A stretch of DNA of 64,000 nt from Serpula lacrymans var. lacrymans S7.9 (lineage: Eukaryota > Basidiomycota > Agaricomycetes > Boletales > Serpulaceae), in NCBI RefSeq assembly GCF_000218685.1, contig NW_006763296.1, forward strand, positions 1,106,715 through 1,170,714, given 5' to 3'. Shown here piece by piece: positions 24,235 to 36,078 of this stretch. The notes beneath the pieces are model-generated. The model did no database searches and was not told the origin of the DNA. It saw only the letters and a list, made by a program, of their open reading frames with translations. How positions within the stretch are numbered: the stretch's first letter is position 1; each line of letters starts with the position of its first letter. A program made the translations under genes and the position numbers.

Positions 24235-24472
24235 GGTAGAGCGTGATAGTAAGCGTTTGAGCAAACTTCAAGTTATATCTTTGCCGCTTATCTAGTCCGC
24301 TTGGGTTTCCTATTCGGGCTTGTGATGCCGATAAGACGCGTTGTCCCACAGCCCGACGCTCATCTTCGAAGCCAAAGGCCCAATAACATACTCATAACAT
24401 ACTCATACGACAACTCCCTGCGACTCAGACTTGTCCGCATCACTGCACCAATAAAACTGAACAAACATTAGT

Positions 24473-24797
24473 ATGGTTCTGGGCAGAGTGGCGCATTATG
24501 CTGTTGACGCTGTACTGGTTTCAACTGTCGTCGCTGGTATTCGACGTTCAAGTGGATTTACGTGAGTTCTGCCTTTCAATACCAACGTTTTATTTTTGTG
24601 CTCACCTGTTTATATTTCCACATTATTGTGTTGACAACTGCGCTCGCCTCAGGCCTCAAACCGACAGTATCACCGATCCAACCATGAGGTCCGTCGTCGA
24701 CCGGTTTCTCGGTGTGGGCGAGACGGTCTTTGACATGGCACAAGCTACAGTTGTGAATAGCCAGTACTTTAGAAGGGATTCGAAGGGGCCAAGATGA
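24473..24797 (+). CDS. DUF1748 mitochondrial mini-protein (MIN8-like)
   Basis: A small protein of about 77 aa in two exons (24473-24561 and 24653-24797). The first exon encodes the whole DUF1748 signature: VLGRVAHYAVDAVLVSTVVAG, a short amphipathic/hydrophobic helix, then IRRSSGF. The second encodes MRSVVDRFLGVGETVFDMA and ends YFRRD, as in yeast relatives. In yeast the family member (YPR010C-A, named MIN8) is linked to mitochondria. This gene is too short and spliced for a single-frame scan to find its true start. The intron is 91 nt, longer than the local average. Confidence 0.8.
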
Positions 24798-25249
24798 CAC
24801 TGATAAGGTTGGAATGAGTCTCGCGGTTCAAATGGGAGTCGCTGTGCCTCACAGTTGCAGTGTATTTATGGCCCCTCAGTCAGAAGAGCTCCAGGATGCA
24901 TACACTCTGAGTATATACTTGAGCTTATATGTGTCTATATCCTATAGATTTTATGCAAAGGGAATAACAGTATAGCACTCAGATATGTAGGTTATGAGCA
25001 GGGTTGTGACTGTGTTCTAATAACCCTAACCCTGGGTAGACGCTATACCCCGCACTGCCACCCTAAACCTGTTCCGCATGGTGAAAATCGAACGCGACAC
25101 TATACTATGACTATGACAGCCATAAATCATTGCTGAGTAGAATAAGCAAACGGCTGACATTTGTAGGTGTGAGCTAGATAGAAATGCTTCTTATTACTGT
25201 TCTGTGCTGAAAAGTCCTGTAGTCTGTTTACCATATAGTAGGAATTATA
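24798..25249. other. Intergenic region with telobox-like motif
   Basis: Contains AACCCTAACCCT at 25022-25033, about 220 bp upstream of the phosphatase start. Otherwise unremarkable. Confidence 0.4.
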
Positions 25250-28200
25250 ATGGCTTCCTCAACGCCGGGTCCAGTTCCACCTCGACATACGCGTCAGGGG
25301 CAAGGTGTGTTGTAATTTGTATAGCTGTACCTTGTGTTTTTTTAACAGAATTATGGGAACTAGGTCAGCAAACCGTTTTGGCTCGACTACAAGCATTATT
25401 TCCCGCTTCCCCAAACGTCCCGCAGGATGAACCGCAACCCCCCAAGCCCCCAAAGTGTCTCAAGGTTAGGATAATAACATGGAATATGCACGATTCGCTA
25501 CCAAAGGTACGCTGTAACACTTTCTCTGTGTCTACGAATCTTTCATATATATTGTCAGGGAGATCTCGAAGAACTTTTGGGTGCCGTTTCTCCTCACAAG
25601 CTGGTTCCCATATCGCCAGATAGCCTCGATATCCCGGACATGTCCATTGATGCAAATCATCCCTATCATCTTGTAGTCGTGTAAGTTCATAGCTATCTTA
25701 GGCATGGCTTTGACCTGACTTTTTCATCAACCAAACTATAAGTGCTGGACAAGAATGCCCCAGTTCATCTGGTAAGCCGTCGTGGTTACCTACCTATGTA
25801 ATATACAAGATGGATAAATTTTCAAAAATAGGAATTCCTATGGGTTTGGGCGCTGGGTTCAAGTTAATCGATAAGGAAAAAGAGAAAGAAAAGCTTGAAG
25901 ACAAGGATGTCGAGAAACCACTCTTACACAAGCTCAAAGACCAATATGAAGGCAATCGTGGCTGGAAAAGTTCTGATGACCTTGCAGAGGACGTTGTTAT
26001 CAATCACCCTACTGGCTGGACATCTATACTCGAGCACTGGTTATGTCATAGGACTCAAGCGAATCCGCAGTCATCTGATGAAACCGAGCCCATAGACGTG
26101 CCATTGTCCCCCAAACGGGCTTCCGTTGGAAACCTACATCGTAGAGTGACCGTAAAAGATCACGACAAGGGGCCATATGTACCACTAGTTAAGGAAAGGA
26201 TGATGGGATTATATTTAGCGATATACATCCACCGGGATATACGCAATCTGGTCAAAGGTGAAATCGACTTGCAGAATATCTGATATATACTGACTAAGTA
26301 GTCAGGTACTTCAAAATCAGCGGTTACTACCGGGCTAATCGGTGGGCGAGTAGGAAACAAGGGTGGTGTAGGCATCAGTCTCAATATCGATGGAACAACG
26401 CTGTTGTTTGTAAATGCCCACCTCGCAGGTAAGTTCATCAGTCATGCAAGACATGATATTGGATTAACGTATTGGTAGCTCATGAAGGTAAAGTTCTTCA
26501 TCGACTGGCTAACCTTGCCAAAATTAAGGTAGATATCAAGCACTTAGAAGTTACTGTAGACCTGAAACTCTGCCCATAGACCGAACTATCCGTCGATCCC
26601 TTTCTCAAACCTGATGATCCACGAATCATGGCTGAAGGTAAAATTTAATTTCCTTTCACACCATCCCCCGTTATGAATGAATGATTTCTAGACGTAACCG
26701 ACAGGTTTGACTACACGTTCTTGTGTGGTGACCTGAACTTTCGTTTAGATATCACACGTCTTCATGCAGACTGGCTTATATCCCGGCAAGGTAGGAAAAC
26801 CCATCTTATCTGACAAGGCCTTGTCTCAAAAACTCAAAAAATATCCAGAATACGAACAAGCACTAGCATTTGATCAACTGCGCAAGCAAATGGAAACAAA
26901 TTCGACGTTCGCGGGTTTTAGAGAAGCGTCAATCAATTTTCCTCCCACATTCAAGTACGATGTCTTGCGAACCCTAAGGAGGTTCAGAACGAAAGCCTCT
27001 AGGCGTCACAGTAGGCGCTCTATATTCGAGAAGGATCATGCAGGCAGCGGAGCCGAAGGCAGGGACCACGAAAATGACGACGATGATGCTGAGGAAGAGG
27101 GTGACACTGAAGCTGCATCAATGGCTTCCTCTGCATGGGCGTCCGTGAATTCCAAAGCGGCGACGGACGTCGAAGATGATGATTATTTTGACTCACTCAA
27201 CTCTGACCATGCAAATGGGAAGCAGAGGTTGTCACTCTCGGCTGCAGTGCATAAGGCAAAATCTAAATGTAAAACACTTCTCTCGCCTGCACTGTCGCCC
27301 TCTCTGCCCAGTACTCCTACAAAATGGCGACGCATGAAACAAGGCTTAGCAGAATCTGCTGTCCTTTTCAACAAAGACCCGGCGTCATCGGTGCCATCAA
27401 TTGAGAATATCCCTACTAGTTTGTTACCTGAGCCCACTCACAGGCCAAATCTACTTGATCTTTCAGCAAAAGAACTACTGGCTCTGCCTCGCCCTGTATC
27501 TCGAGGTGTTTCAACAAGGTCAATACCTCCCACTACAGACCAAGAAGACGAAGACGAGGACAAAGGAGTATATGATTCCTCGCACAAGCAACGTGTTCCT
27601 AGCTGGTAAGCTACAGTATGTCATATCGGTGCCCATCCGACTCAAACATATCCTGAAGGTGTGATCGCATCCTTTGGAAATCAACGGTCGTTCCAAGCCT
27701 CGGAGATGATGACTGTATACCCGAAAATAGTGGACCTAAGACTCGAGTTGGCAATTTCTTCTCGGCACTCCGCCCCCATTCTCGCATACGGCGGGACTCG
27801 AGCAATTCCACGCTTCAAGAAGACATAATTACCCCATCTCACAGAACAAGTATTGACACTAATATAGCCAACACTTCAATTATCGACATTTATTCCGGTC
27901 ATGGTTATCCTCATGCTGGATCCACTCAATTATCACCCAAATTTCTACACCATTCTCGTTCTACCGAAAGATTGCCCCAGAGAAAGCAGACTTTGGTTCC
28001 TCCCAGACCCTCTACACAGTACGCCGGCTACAATGCTCGCCTTGAGGGCCAATCAGCCGACATCAATTCTCCGAATCTCGAATCGGTATTCCAGCCTTCG
28101 CCGCTCGTTACAAATGAGGCTTCCCTAGATACCCCGCCCCCGGTGCCTCCTAAAGACTCGGTAGCTCGCTGGCGATTCTTTCCTTTTCGTCGAGAAACGT

Positions 28201-28370
28201 CACAAACTATCGTTTTGTTGGAAGAGCCGCCAGCAGAAGTGACACCCCTTCCCCAGAAAGGCGACATCGTATGTCTTAGTTATAACACTTTAGATGATCG
28301 AGGGATGCGACGCTTGGAGGGTCGTAGTGACCATCGCCCAGTTATTGGTTCATATGCTATCTATTTGTAA
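25250..28370 (+). CDS. Inositol polyphosphate 5-phosphatase
   Basis: A phosphoinositide 5-phosphatase of the exonuclease-endonuclease-phosphatase fold. It likely removes the 5-phosphate of PI(4,5)P2 or soluble inositol phosphates at membranes. About ten exons. Catalytic-domain motifs seen in order: ITWNM, AGQECPSSSG, RVGNKGGVG, FVNAHLAAHEGK, CGDLNFR, and after the intron at 27605-27659, PSWCDRILWK, then SDHRPVIGSY at the end. The last motif contains the catalytic histidine. The domain is interrupted twice: a long acidic and Ser-rich stretch (about 26990-27560) before PSWCDR, and another Pro/Ser-rich stretch (about 27710-28270) before the final motif. There is no Sac1 domain, so it is not a synaptojanin. 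The start ATG at 25250 precedes a short Pro-rich first exon. Confidence 0.85.
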
Positions 28371-28890
28371 TACTCGCTGGTCGGACTTAGTGTACATTTC
28401 TACTCATCAGCGTATACGTGTTAGTGTCGTGGTTGGTCCATATAGTCATAGTAATTATCTACATACCAGTATATATATTTCGGGCTCGCAAAACTCGTCG
28501 CGAATGAGACTCTTTGGACTACTACATTGGGTCCATTTACTTCCGGCCGGTCTTCCACGCTTCTGAATAGTAAGGCTGGGGCTGTGCTAAACTTGACACA
28601 ATGCCTGCCTGCAGGCAATTGCAAGTTGGAAGGTGCGGAAACCGGTATAACGCAAAATCATTGGTCTTTTTCTGATTGTCCGCTTTCTTGTGGCCAGGCC
28701 TCGATTGCTTTAACACTCTCGTCGGGCAGAGGACTTGGCAACCCTCAAGGTTAGTTACCTGGAGTCTACTCTCATATTTGCCGCAGCTTTGGTTTTTTTT
28801 GTTGAAAAAAAAACCCTTTGGTATAATTGCGAGCTATATAGATCTGTCTCCCGTCGCTTTCGTGCTTCGCAGCAACGAGTATTTTTGCGT
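28371..28890. other. 520-bp upstream region of the short ARID gene
   Basis: Contains the probable promoter and perhaps an unrecognised 5' exon of the short ARID paralog. The upstream frame stays open from 28735, so the true start may lie before 28891. No other gene seen. Confidence 0.35.
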
Positions 28891-30203
28891 ATGGTTGATC
28901 CTCATAAACTCTACGGCCAAGAAGCTCTTGCTGTTTTGCATCGTCCAGACCAGGCTAATCAGCGAGGCAGGTTATCATCCGTTCTAGACAGCAATAATAT
29001 CGCGTGGGCCACTACGCCAGGGCAGTCTAAAGCGTTCGGGAACGGCACGCGTATTGTCGAGCAAGCAAGAGTGGACCAGAGAAATGTTCCCATCGCGGAA
29101 CTCAGAAATCGCAAAATGCTCCTGCAAAAAGCTATCACGCAGATAGACACCTCAGTGGCGCATTTGATGGCTGTGCGATCTGGTATACCAAGTGCGATCT
29201 GGATACCCAAGATGCAGCAGATATATGCTGAAGTGAAGAGCAGAAAAGACCTTCTTCCCAAAGTGAACCAGGCCTTAGCTCAGGCTTCGACTCAATTTGA
29301 CAGTGACAGTGATCAGTCAGATAACATTGGTTCTTCAATGTAAGGAATCATATTCTCTTCATGTTCACGATACAAGCATATATTTAGCGCTTTATCTGCA
29401 GTGGCTCCTCCCTAGCTCATCCGCCATCGCAGTCGGGGCTGGAACAAAAACCACGACCTGCACCGCTGTTACCTCACCCTACAGGGCAACCGCAGTCTGT
29501 AGCAACAGACGGGAAAAAAGTTTTTACATTGGATGAACTCACTGAGAGGAGGGCAATACTGCAACAATCTATCGTACAGTGGGAGACTACAGGAAAACAG
29601 CTGTTGGCTGCTCGATCCGGGATGGCAATTGAAGTTTTCGAACCAAAAATGCAGCAAGTACAATTCGAGGTGACTAGGAGAAAAGGACTGATGGTAAAAC
29701 TGAACCATGCTATCACCCACATATCAGCGCAACCTCGGCCGCACGATGGTTTGCTCGTCTCCTCTCTGATCCTACCTCCTCCTCTGGATAAGGCGAGGTT
29801 TGAGATACATTACGCCAATTTTTGTCGTACCAAGGGCCTCGAAATGACGTCGCGAGTTGCTTTATCGGACGCCCAATGGGTTGATTTGTATCAACTCCAT
29901 GTAAATGTGATGAAAGAGGGAACGTTTGCGAAGGTAAAACAAGTCCTCTGCTCCACTTGAAAAATCTGGCTTTGACCGCCCTCTCAGGTGAATCAAAATA
30001 ACTTATGGCATATTGTTGGAGGACGATTAGGCTATGTGCGGGCCTCAGACAATACGGTTGATCCACCTAGGTGCGATCCGGAGCTTGCAGCACAACTATC
30101 CCGTATATACAAAGAGCATCTTGAACACTTTGATTTTCTCTACATCAGTTCAGTAGTCGATATGGCCAAGAGGAAAGCGGAAATTCAGAAACAATGTAAG
30201 TAA
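28891..30203 (+). CDS. Short ARID-domain protein, tandem paralog of the next gene
   Basis: A shortened paralog of the Swi1-like gene that follows. Exons: 28891-29339, 29402-29933 and 29988-30203 (the last may be spliced further). Exons 1 and 2 each encode one copy of a 55-residue module (KMLLQKAITQID...WIPKMQQIYAEV...LLPKVNQAL and AILQQSIVQWE...FEPKMQQVQFEV...LMVKLNHAI); the next gene has a single copy. Exons 2 and 3 encode the ARID fold (RFEIHYANFCRTKGLE, ALSDAQWVDLYQLHVNVM, LWHIVGGRLGY). Two introns sit at exactly the same positions as in the paralog. The Gln-rich N-terminus and long C-terminus of the paralog are missing. ARID domains bind DNA and serve SWI/SNF remodelling. The start is uncertain. 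Confidence 0.7.
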
Positions 30204-30324
30204 TAGGTCAGAACCGTTAAACTGAATGACTGAGTAACGATTATACAGCATGATTCTACCGGCAGGCAGACGGGCACAATGTAATCTTTTCCCCTCTGAA
30301 CTAGCCCGCTTGTGCTTCGAGGAA

Positions 30325-30585
30325 ACCACATACATCAAGTAGCTCGAATTACTACGCGTGAAACCATATGTTCCACCTCCCACTGACCATCAGGCTCACT
30401 TCGCAGTCACAATCATCAGGGACATTCGCCTCCCTTTGAAGCGTCGAGAACTGGTTGACCTGGTGGGTAGGATTAACACCATAGGAAATACAGCAATCTT
30501 GAACAACTTCCGTAAGCAAGACAAATCCAGAGGTCGTCGTATTAGCTATGGAAAACTATTCGAGTTAACTTTGTTGGACCAGTGA
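30325..30585 (+). other. Possible 3' exon or relic of the short ARID gene
   Basis: An open stretch after an in-frame TAG at 30338-30340 reads LELLRVKPYVPPPTDHQAHF and continues about 60 more residues to a stop at 30583-30585. It can be joined to the ARID gene in phase if introns are 30196-30269 and about 30281-30340, giving QYGHN then LELL. Composition looks protein-like, but I recognise no family and see no match in the paralog. It may be a real C-terminus, an unrelated exon or decaying sequence. Confidence 0.3.
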
Positions 30586-31601
30586 ATACAACCTGTGCCT
30601 GTTGCTATCTACTACTGAAGACAACAAAGTCCTGTTTTAGGTCACTCAACCGACCTCTGTCAGACGCTCCTTTATACTTGATATGCACCGTATGCAACCT
30701 TAGACACCACTAGGTCTGGGCTTAGTTGAATCCTGTTCAATATTGATCAAATATCCTTCTGGATAAATTTTCAGAATGCTAGTGACGGTCGTCAACGATG
30801 ATCTGTGCTGTACATTCACAAAGTCTTTGAAGGCCCGGTATTTTGACCCCGTACGAGACGGAGAAGCTGTCAGCAACGCGGCAGTGCGACTGACGCCGTG
30901 TCGAGGAGCAAAGGTCACATTAATTGATATAAAATTTGCAATGTTTCAGCCAGTACGATATAGAGCAGTATTCAGTGAGTCAAGAAAGTCAAATGGCCAC
31001 ACAAGTGTGTCGCACAAAGTAGGGCACTGATGGCAAAAGTTTAAATGCCACTACTGTGGCCAAACACAATGTCAAGCTTTGACATTGTCCTGCTGTACCG
31101 CGCTAAACGCCGATTGACTATTGCTTTGTCGACATTTAATCGAACAAGAAGTATGGGTTTCAGGAATATATATGCAGAAAGATTGAACGGCATTAAGCCG
31201 CGGTAGTGATAAAATATAGGTTTCGAGTCAGCTGTTGGGAATGAACGAACGAATTATGTGCAAAAGAAGAGTGAAAACCTCAGTTTTAGGGATAAATGAA
31301 GATTTAAGTAATAAACTGGAGGCCTGGATAAGCTTTGTGTAATTACATAAGCCAAACTCCGCTTGGCTGGCGTGTGGTCTGTGCTTCACAGCTTCGAAAG
31401 CCCCGACCAATCCTCGCTCCCACCCACCAACATCCTCGACGGCGCTCTCCCCATCCTCAACAGTGTTCTCCCTGTTCGTCCTCGGGTGCAGGTCGCTGTT
31501 GTCCCCGTTCTCGACATCTCTTGGCCTTCCCCGCCCATCGTGGTCCCTGTAAAGCCCCCAGTTTTCATTCGTCCCTGTAGGGGACGCACATTACCTTGGA
31601 T
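30586..31601. promoter_or_regulatory. 1-kb upstream region of the long ARID gene with inverted repeats
   Basis: No gene is seen. It holds TGGCCACA (30994-31001) paired with TGTGGCCA (31055-31062), and a perfect 23-bp palindrome ACAATGTCAA-GCT-TTGACATTGT at 31066-31088. The last 250 bp before the start are CT-rich on the plus strand, as in many fungal promoters. Confidence 0.45.
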
Positions 31602-34600
31602 ATGGCCGATCGTATTCCTCAGTACTCTCTTTTCCCTCAGAATCTCGCTCCAAATCTTCACAACCAGCAGCCTCAGCAGCAACCTCAGGTCGAATCCCAG
31701 ATAGTCCCTGGTTTAACCAATGCTGACCACGGGCGAATGTGGCAGCAAATGCAAAATCAGTATCGCTCTCAAACGGGTCATGACATCAACACATCCCAAA
31801 TTAACCAACAGGCGAGTGCTTTGTTTACACTCACTTGTTTTTTTTCTCGCTGCCGAGGGCGACTTACCTTTTCATGTGTTCTCCTTGCCCTCATGTGCAG
31901 CATTTTTCGAAGCAGTAGTTGCTTCGATTAGTAATGCTGGATTCGAGCGCTTCTCAATCATGTTCGCCTTCTTAAGCCAAACCATTGACTTGTTTTGGTG
32001 TCTATCGTTATGCGTGCTAACCGTTACACTGACAGATGGTAGACTTCATGCGTAATCAAAGCCTTGCTCGCAGTCAAGGACAACAGTCAATGGTTCAACA
32101 ATCTCAGCAGCAGTTTGGACTCGGACCCCAACGCATGAATGCCCCACCGACTTTTCACGAGCTACAAAACAATCAAGCTCCACAGTCTGTAATGCAGCCC
32201 AACTTTGGGATGATGCCCAATACAGCACCGATGCAACAGTCAATGAACTCTCGGAGCGCCATGTTACAGGCACTCCAAGCCAATCCAGGCAATATGTCCC
32301 GACAACTTCAATTGATGAACCTCGCACAAAACCAACAGAAACAGCAGTCTCCAAATGCACCCATGGATTTCACAGCACGCTTAGCTCAACAACAGCAACA
32401 TAATCAATCCAATGCAAATGGCTCAGTTGGCCCAAATCAGTCAAACCAGCCCGACATGTTTTCTTCTCCCGTTATGCAGTCGAGTTCCGATGGCGTGCAC
32501 AGTTCCCCTCATCCGTCCTCTCAGCCTTTGATTTCTCAGGGTAACATGCCAAATCCTATCCAACTCTCTCAGCAGTCAACGCAAAATGGCCAAAGGATAA
32601 CTCCCAACGACCTCCAGGAACGTAAATTGTACTTGCAGAATCAGATCTCTCAAGGAGAGGCGTCTTTACAGCGTTTGGCCGCAACTAGACCGGCTACGCA
32701 AGACCCCAATTGGATGCAAAAGATGCAGCAGTTGTATCATGATGTGAGGAACAAGAAAGAGTTATTGGGAAGGGTTAATTCTGCTATACAATTAACTGCG
32801 CAAGCAATGCCCAACACTTCTGTTAATGCGGTGCCAGGTGGGAACTCTGGAAATATGTAAGTAATTTTGATATATATATCTTCGTATGCGCAAGCTTAAA
32901 GCATTGTAGGAATTCCATGACATCGCCTTCGCTGCAACCTCCGCAATCAGGAGTCATGGCTAACGGGCACGCTCAGCCAAATTGGATGAACCAGGCCAAT
33001 CAGGTTCAGAACTTTAACATGGGTTCAAATTCAGGCCCTTCGCCGCCTTCGCATGCGTCTCAGCCATTGATTACCACTAGCAATGCTCAAATGTCTGCGC
33101 AGCCCGCTTCTACGCAGAACGTTCCACCTCCGCGTTCTGGCCACACTCCACACCAGCTCCTTGGAAATCAACAAGTAAACACCATGTCGCCCAGAATAAA
33201 CAATCAATTCCCTTTTCAAGGACCGGGAGGGCAACCGCAACCGGGACAACACCGGCTAGACGGCGGTAACTCATCGATCACAATTCCCCCTATGGAGAAA
33301 ACGAGATTTGAAAATGCGTACACCAGCTTTTGTCGAAATAGAGGGATTGAGCCGAATCTACGTGTGGTGCTGTCGGATAGTCGATCTTTTGAGTTGCACC
33401 AACTCCATGTCCAAGTAATGAGAGAAGGCGGGTTCTCAAAGGTATGTAATCTTTGTTGAGGATTCTGATTATCAACTCATGGATACAATCGTTAGGTGGC
33501 TCAAAGAGAACTTTGGCCTGTCATCGGTGGACGTTTAGGATTCGTGCAGTTTCCAGCCCGCGAAAATGAACCTGATAAAGCGGGTCCAGCCTTTGCCGTT
33601 CATCTATCACATGCATATACGGAATACCTGCAACAGTTTGACTTGGCGTATATCAGCACAATCCTCAACCGATTAGACCCGTCCAAGAAGATACCACAGA
33701 ATGGCTTTCCCGGTACGCAGGGAAATACCATGCAGTCGAATGGCTCGAATCCTTCAGATGCACAACCAAATGCGCCCCGGAACACTTTTAATAGCCCACA
33801 ATTCCTCAACATGGCCATGCGTTTTGCAAACGTATCAGCAGCCGACATGAGACGGCAAAATTGTCCAGAGCAATTTATCCAGGTTGTTGAAAACATGCGG
33901 CCCCAGTTGCTCCGTTATCAACAGCAAAATAGTCTCCGCAATGTGATTACAAAAGGCGTTGCACAGCAGCCTGCCCCACCAGAACAGAATGTGATGCCCA
34001 GCGGTGTGCCTGGTCGCTTTTCAGATCAACAAGAGTCTCATTCATCCGTCCCTCTACCTCCTGCTGTAGGACGCTCCCACGTGTTGCAGTCCGGACCTCC
34101 CCACCCAGGTACAAATGAAGGAGCTTCGTCCAGCAAGCAAGTTGTTCGACCACAACCACCGGGAAACAATGTCTTACAGCGTCCCAATCAGGCCCAATTA
34201 CAGCAAGCTATGCAGTTTGTGTCTAGTGTGAAGCAGAAGTATGCAACACGCAGTAAGTGGCAGAATTTTTTTTTTGTGAAGATTCTCATGTCCGCACAGA
34301 CTATCAGAATATGGTTCAGCAGAATGTTCCAGATGACCAGAGGATGGAGTTTAATCATCTCTTGGAACAAGTGTATAAGGCCACGACGGATTTCGATAAC
34401 AAAATACCTATGTATTTCGTCCTGCTGAATCAGGAAGGATATGTTCGTCAGCTTATTGCAATGGTAATCCTGTTTTGTTAGCTCATCAAGGATTATCTCT
34501 GACTTCCTTTATTTCTGTATCCTAGGTCATTATGGTGGCGCAACAAAGGAATCTTTCTGGCATGAACCCGCCTAGATACATAATGGATCTTACCCAGCTC

Positions 34601-35794
34601 CGCCGGATGCAAATGCAAATGCAAACGGCTTCTGAGACTTTTGAAAAAGCGTGCCGCGCGATTCAGGCCGGGCATGCAAATCCTCCTCATCCTTTGGTTA
34701 GTGGCCCTCCCCAACCTCCTCCACACGTTTCTCCAGTACCTACGCCAGCTGTACAACAAGTACTCCCACAACCCGCTCTATCCTCACACCCATCTACTTC
34801 TCTCATGGGTAATCGATCAGCCTCAGTGAACCCTCCTGTTCCTGTAAAGAGAAATGTGACTACCATTGTCCCAGCTAGTCCCTCAATGCTTGGTATCACC
34901 GTCTCCACACCAACTTCTCCTCCTGCACCGTCTGTTTCCACACCTGCGGCAAGCGTAGCCACTCCCCAGCCTGCCACCTCACCTCAGACACCGAAGTCAC
35001 CCAAGATCAAACCGGCTCAGAAGGCGAAGCGCAAAGTCTCCAAAGCATATCAAGAACCGGTTCCGTCTCCCGTTAACGCCCTAAAGAGACCACGGGACGA
35101 GGAGATTTCAGCTTCTGGAGAAACTGTGGCTTCTAGTAGTGCTGGCATCAGCGCTCCATCTCCAAAGAAAGTGAAAACTGAGTGGGAGGGCCCAACAAGT
35201 GAAGCACTACTGAAAAAGCAACAGGATATCGATAGTATAAAGTCTAACGAAGATGCCTGCAACTTTTTAGAGCAGCTCATCAAGATGACTGCGTCTAATG
35301 ACAGTGAAGGGTCTATCTCTGACATCGCCGAAACGCTGGAAATGATTTTGAAAGGTGTTGGTCAAGATCCAATGTCTGAGGGAACTAGTTCATCGTCACT
35401 CGTATCGCTCGGTGGAGGGGATGCCGGTGATTCAAAAGAGTCTCTGCCATCACCTCAACAGCCGCCTGCGGATGAATATTTTGAATTCATCGATTTTTCG
35501 TTTTCGGGAACTACGGAGGAGGAGGACGACGGATCAAAAGCTCCCACACCAGATCTTGTATCATCCTCTTCGACTAACCCTAGTCCGGAATCCGGAGATG
35601 GTGATCCGTCTACACACTCAATGGCACCTGACAAGGTCAAAATAGAGGACTCTGGAGAAACTTCTGATCCATTGCGACTGGGGCCATTAAAGGAGATCGA
35701 TGGTGGCGAATCTGCTTATTATCAAGCTGTTAACTGGAAGTGGGAAAGTCCGATGCCTACACTCGAGCAGCCATGGGCCATCTTCCCTTCATAG
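31602..35794 (+). CDS. ARID-domain protein, Swi1-like SWI/SNF subunit
   Basis: A large (about 1,140 aa) ARID protein in six exons: 31602-31811, 32036-32856, 32910-33441, 33496-34252, 34300-34463 and 34526-35794. The first half is Gln/Asn/Ser-rich, as in Swi1. One 55-residue helical module (KLYLQNQISQGE...WMQKMQQLYHDV...LLGRVNSAI) precedes the ARID. The ARID spans the exon 3-4 join: RFENAYTSFCRNRGIE, LSDSRSFELHQLHVQVM, ELWPVIGGRLGF. A later helical domain reads FNHLLEQVYKATTDFDNKIP and QLIAMVIMVAQQR. The C-terminus is Pro/Ser/Thr-rich, then acidic. The first intron is long (224 nt) and starts with GCGAGT. Swi1 helps target the SWI/SNF remodeller. The gene name is inferred from architecture. 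Confidence 0.85.
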
Positions 35795-36078
35795 GGCATC
35801 TTTTGGTTGATTTTGTATTGTGGTTATTTATCTACCTCAGTCTACGCTGGATTTATCTCTTTTTCCTATCTCATCTATACTTTTTTCCCCATCGTCTACC
35901 CTGTGTCATCACTATTTCTATATTCTTGGCTTATGTCTCAGTGCTCTGTATTCGTAAATGTTGTGCTGCCCGCTATCGACCTTCTTGCCACTCAGAACAG
36001 AAGTCTACAGCGTAGAGATAAACAATCATAATAATCATATCATTTAAAATATGGGTACTGAGTTGGAGTATGTACAAA

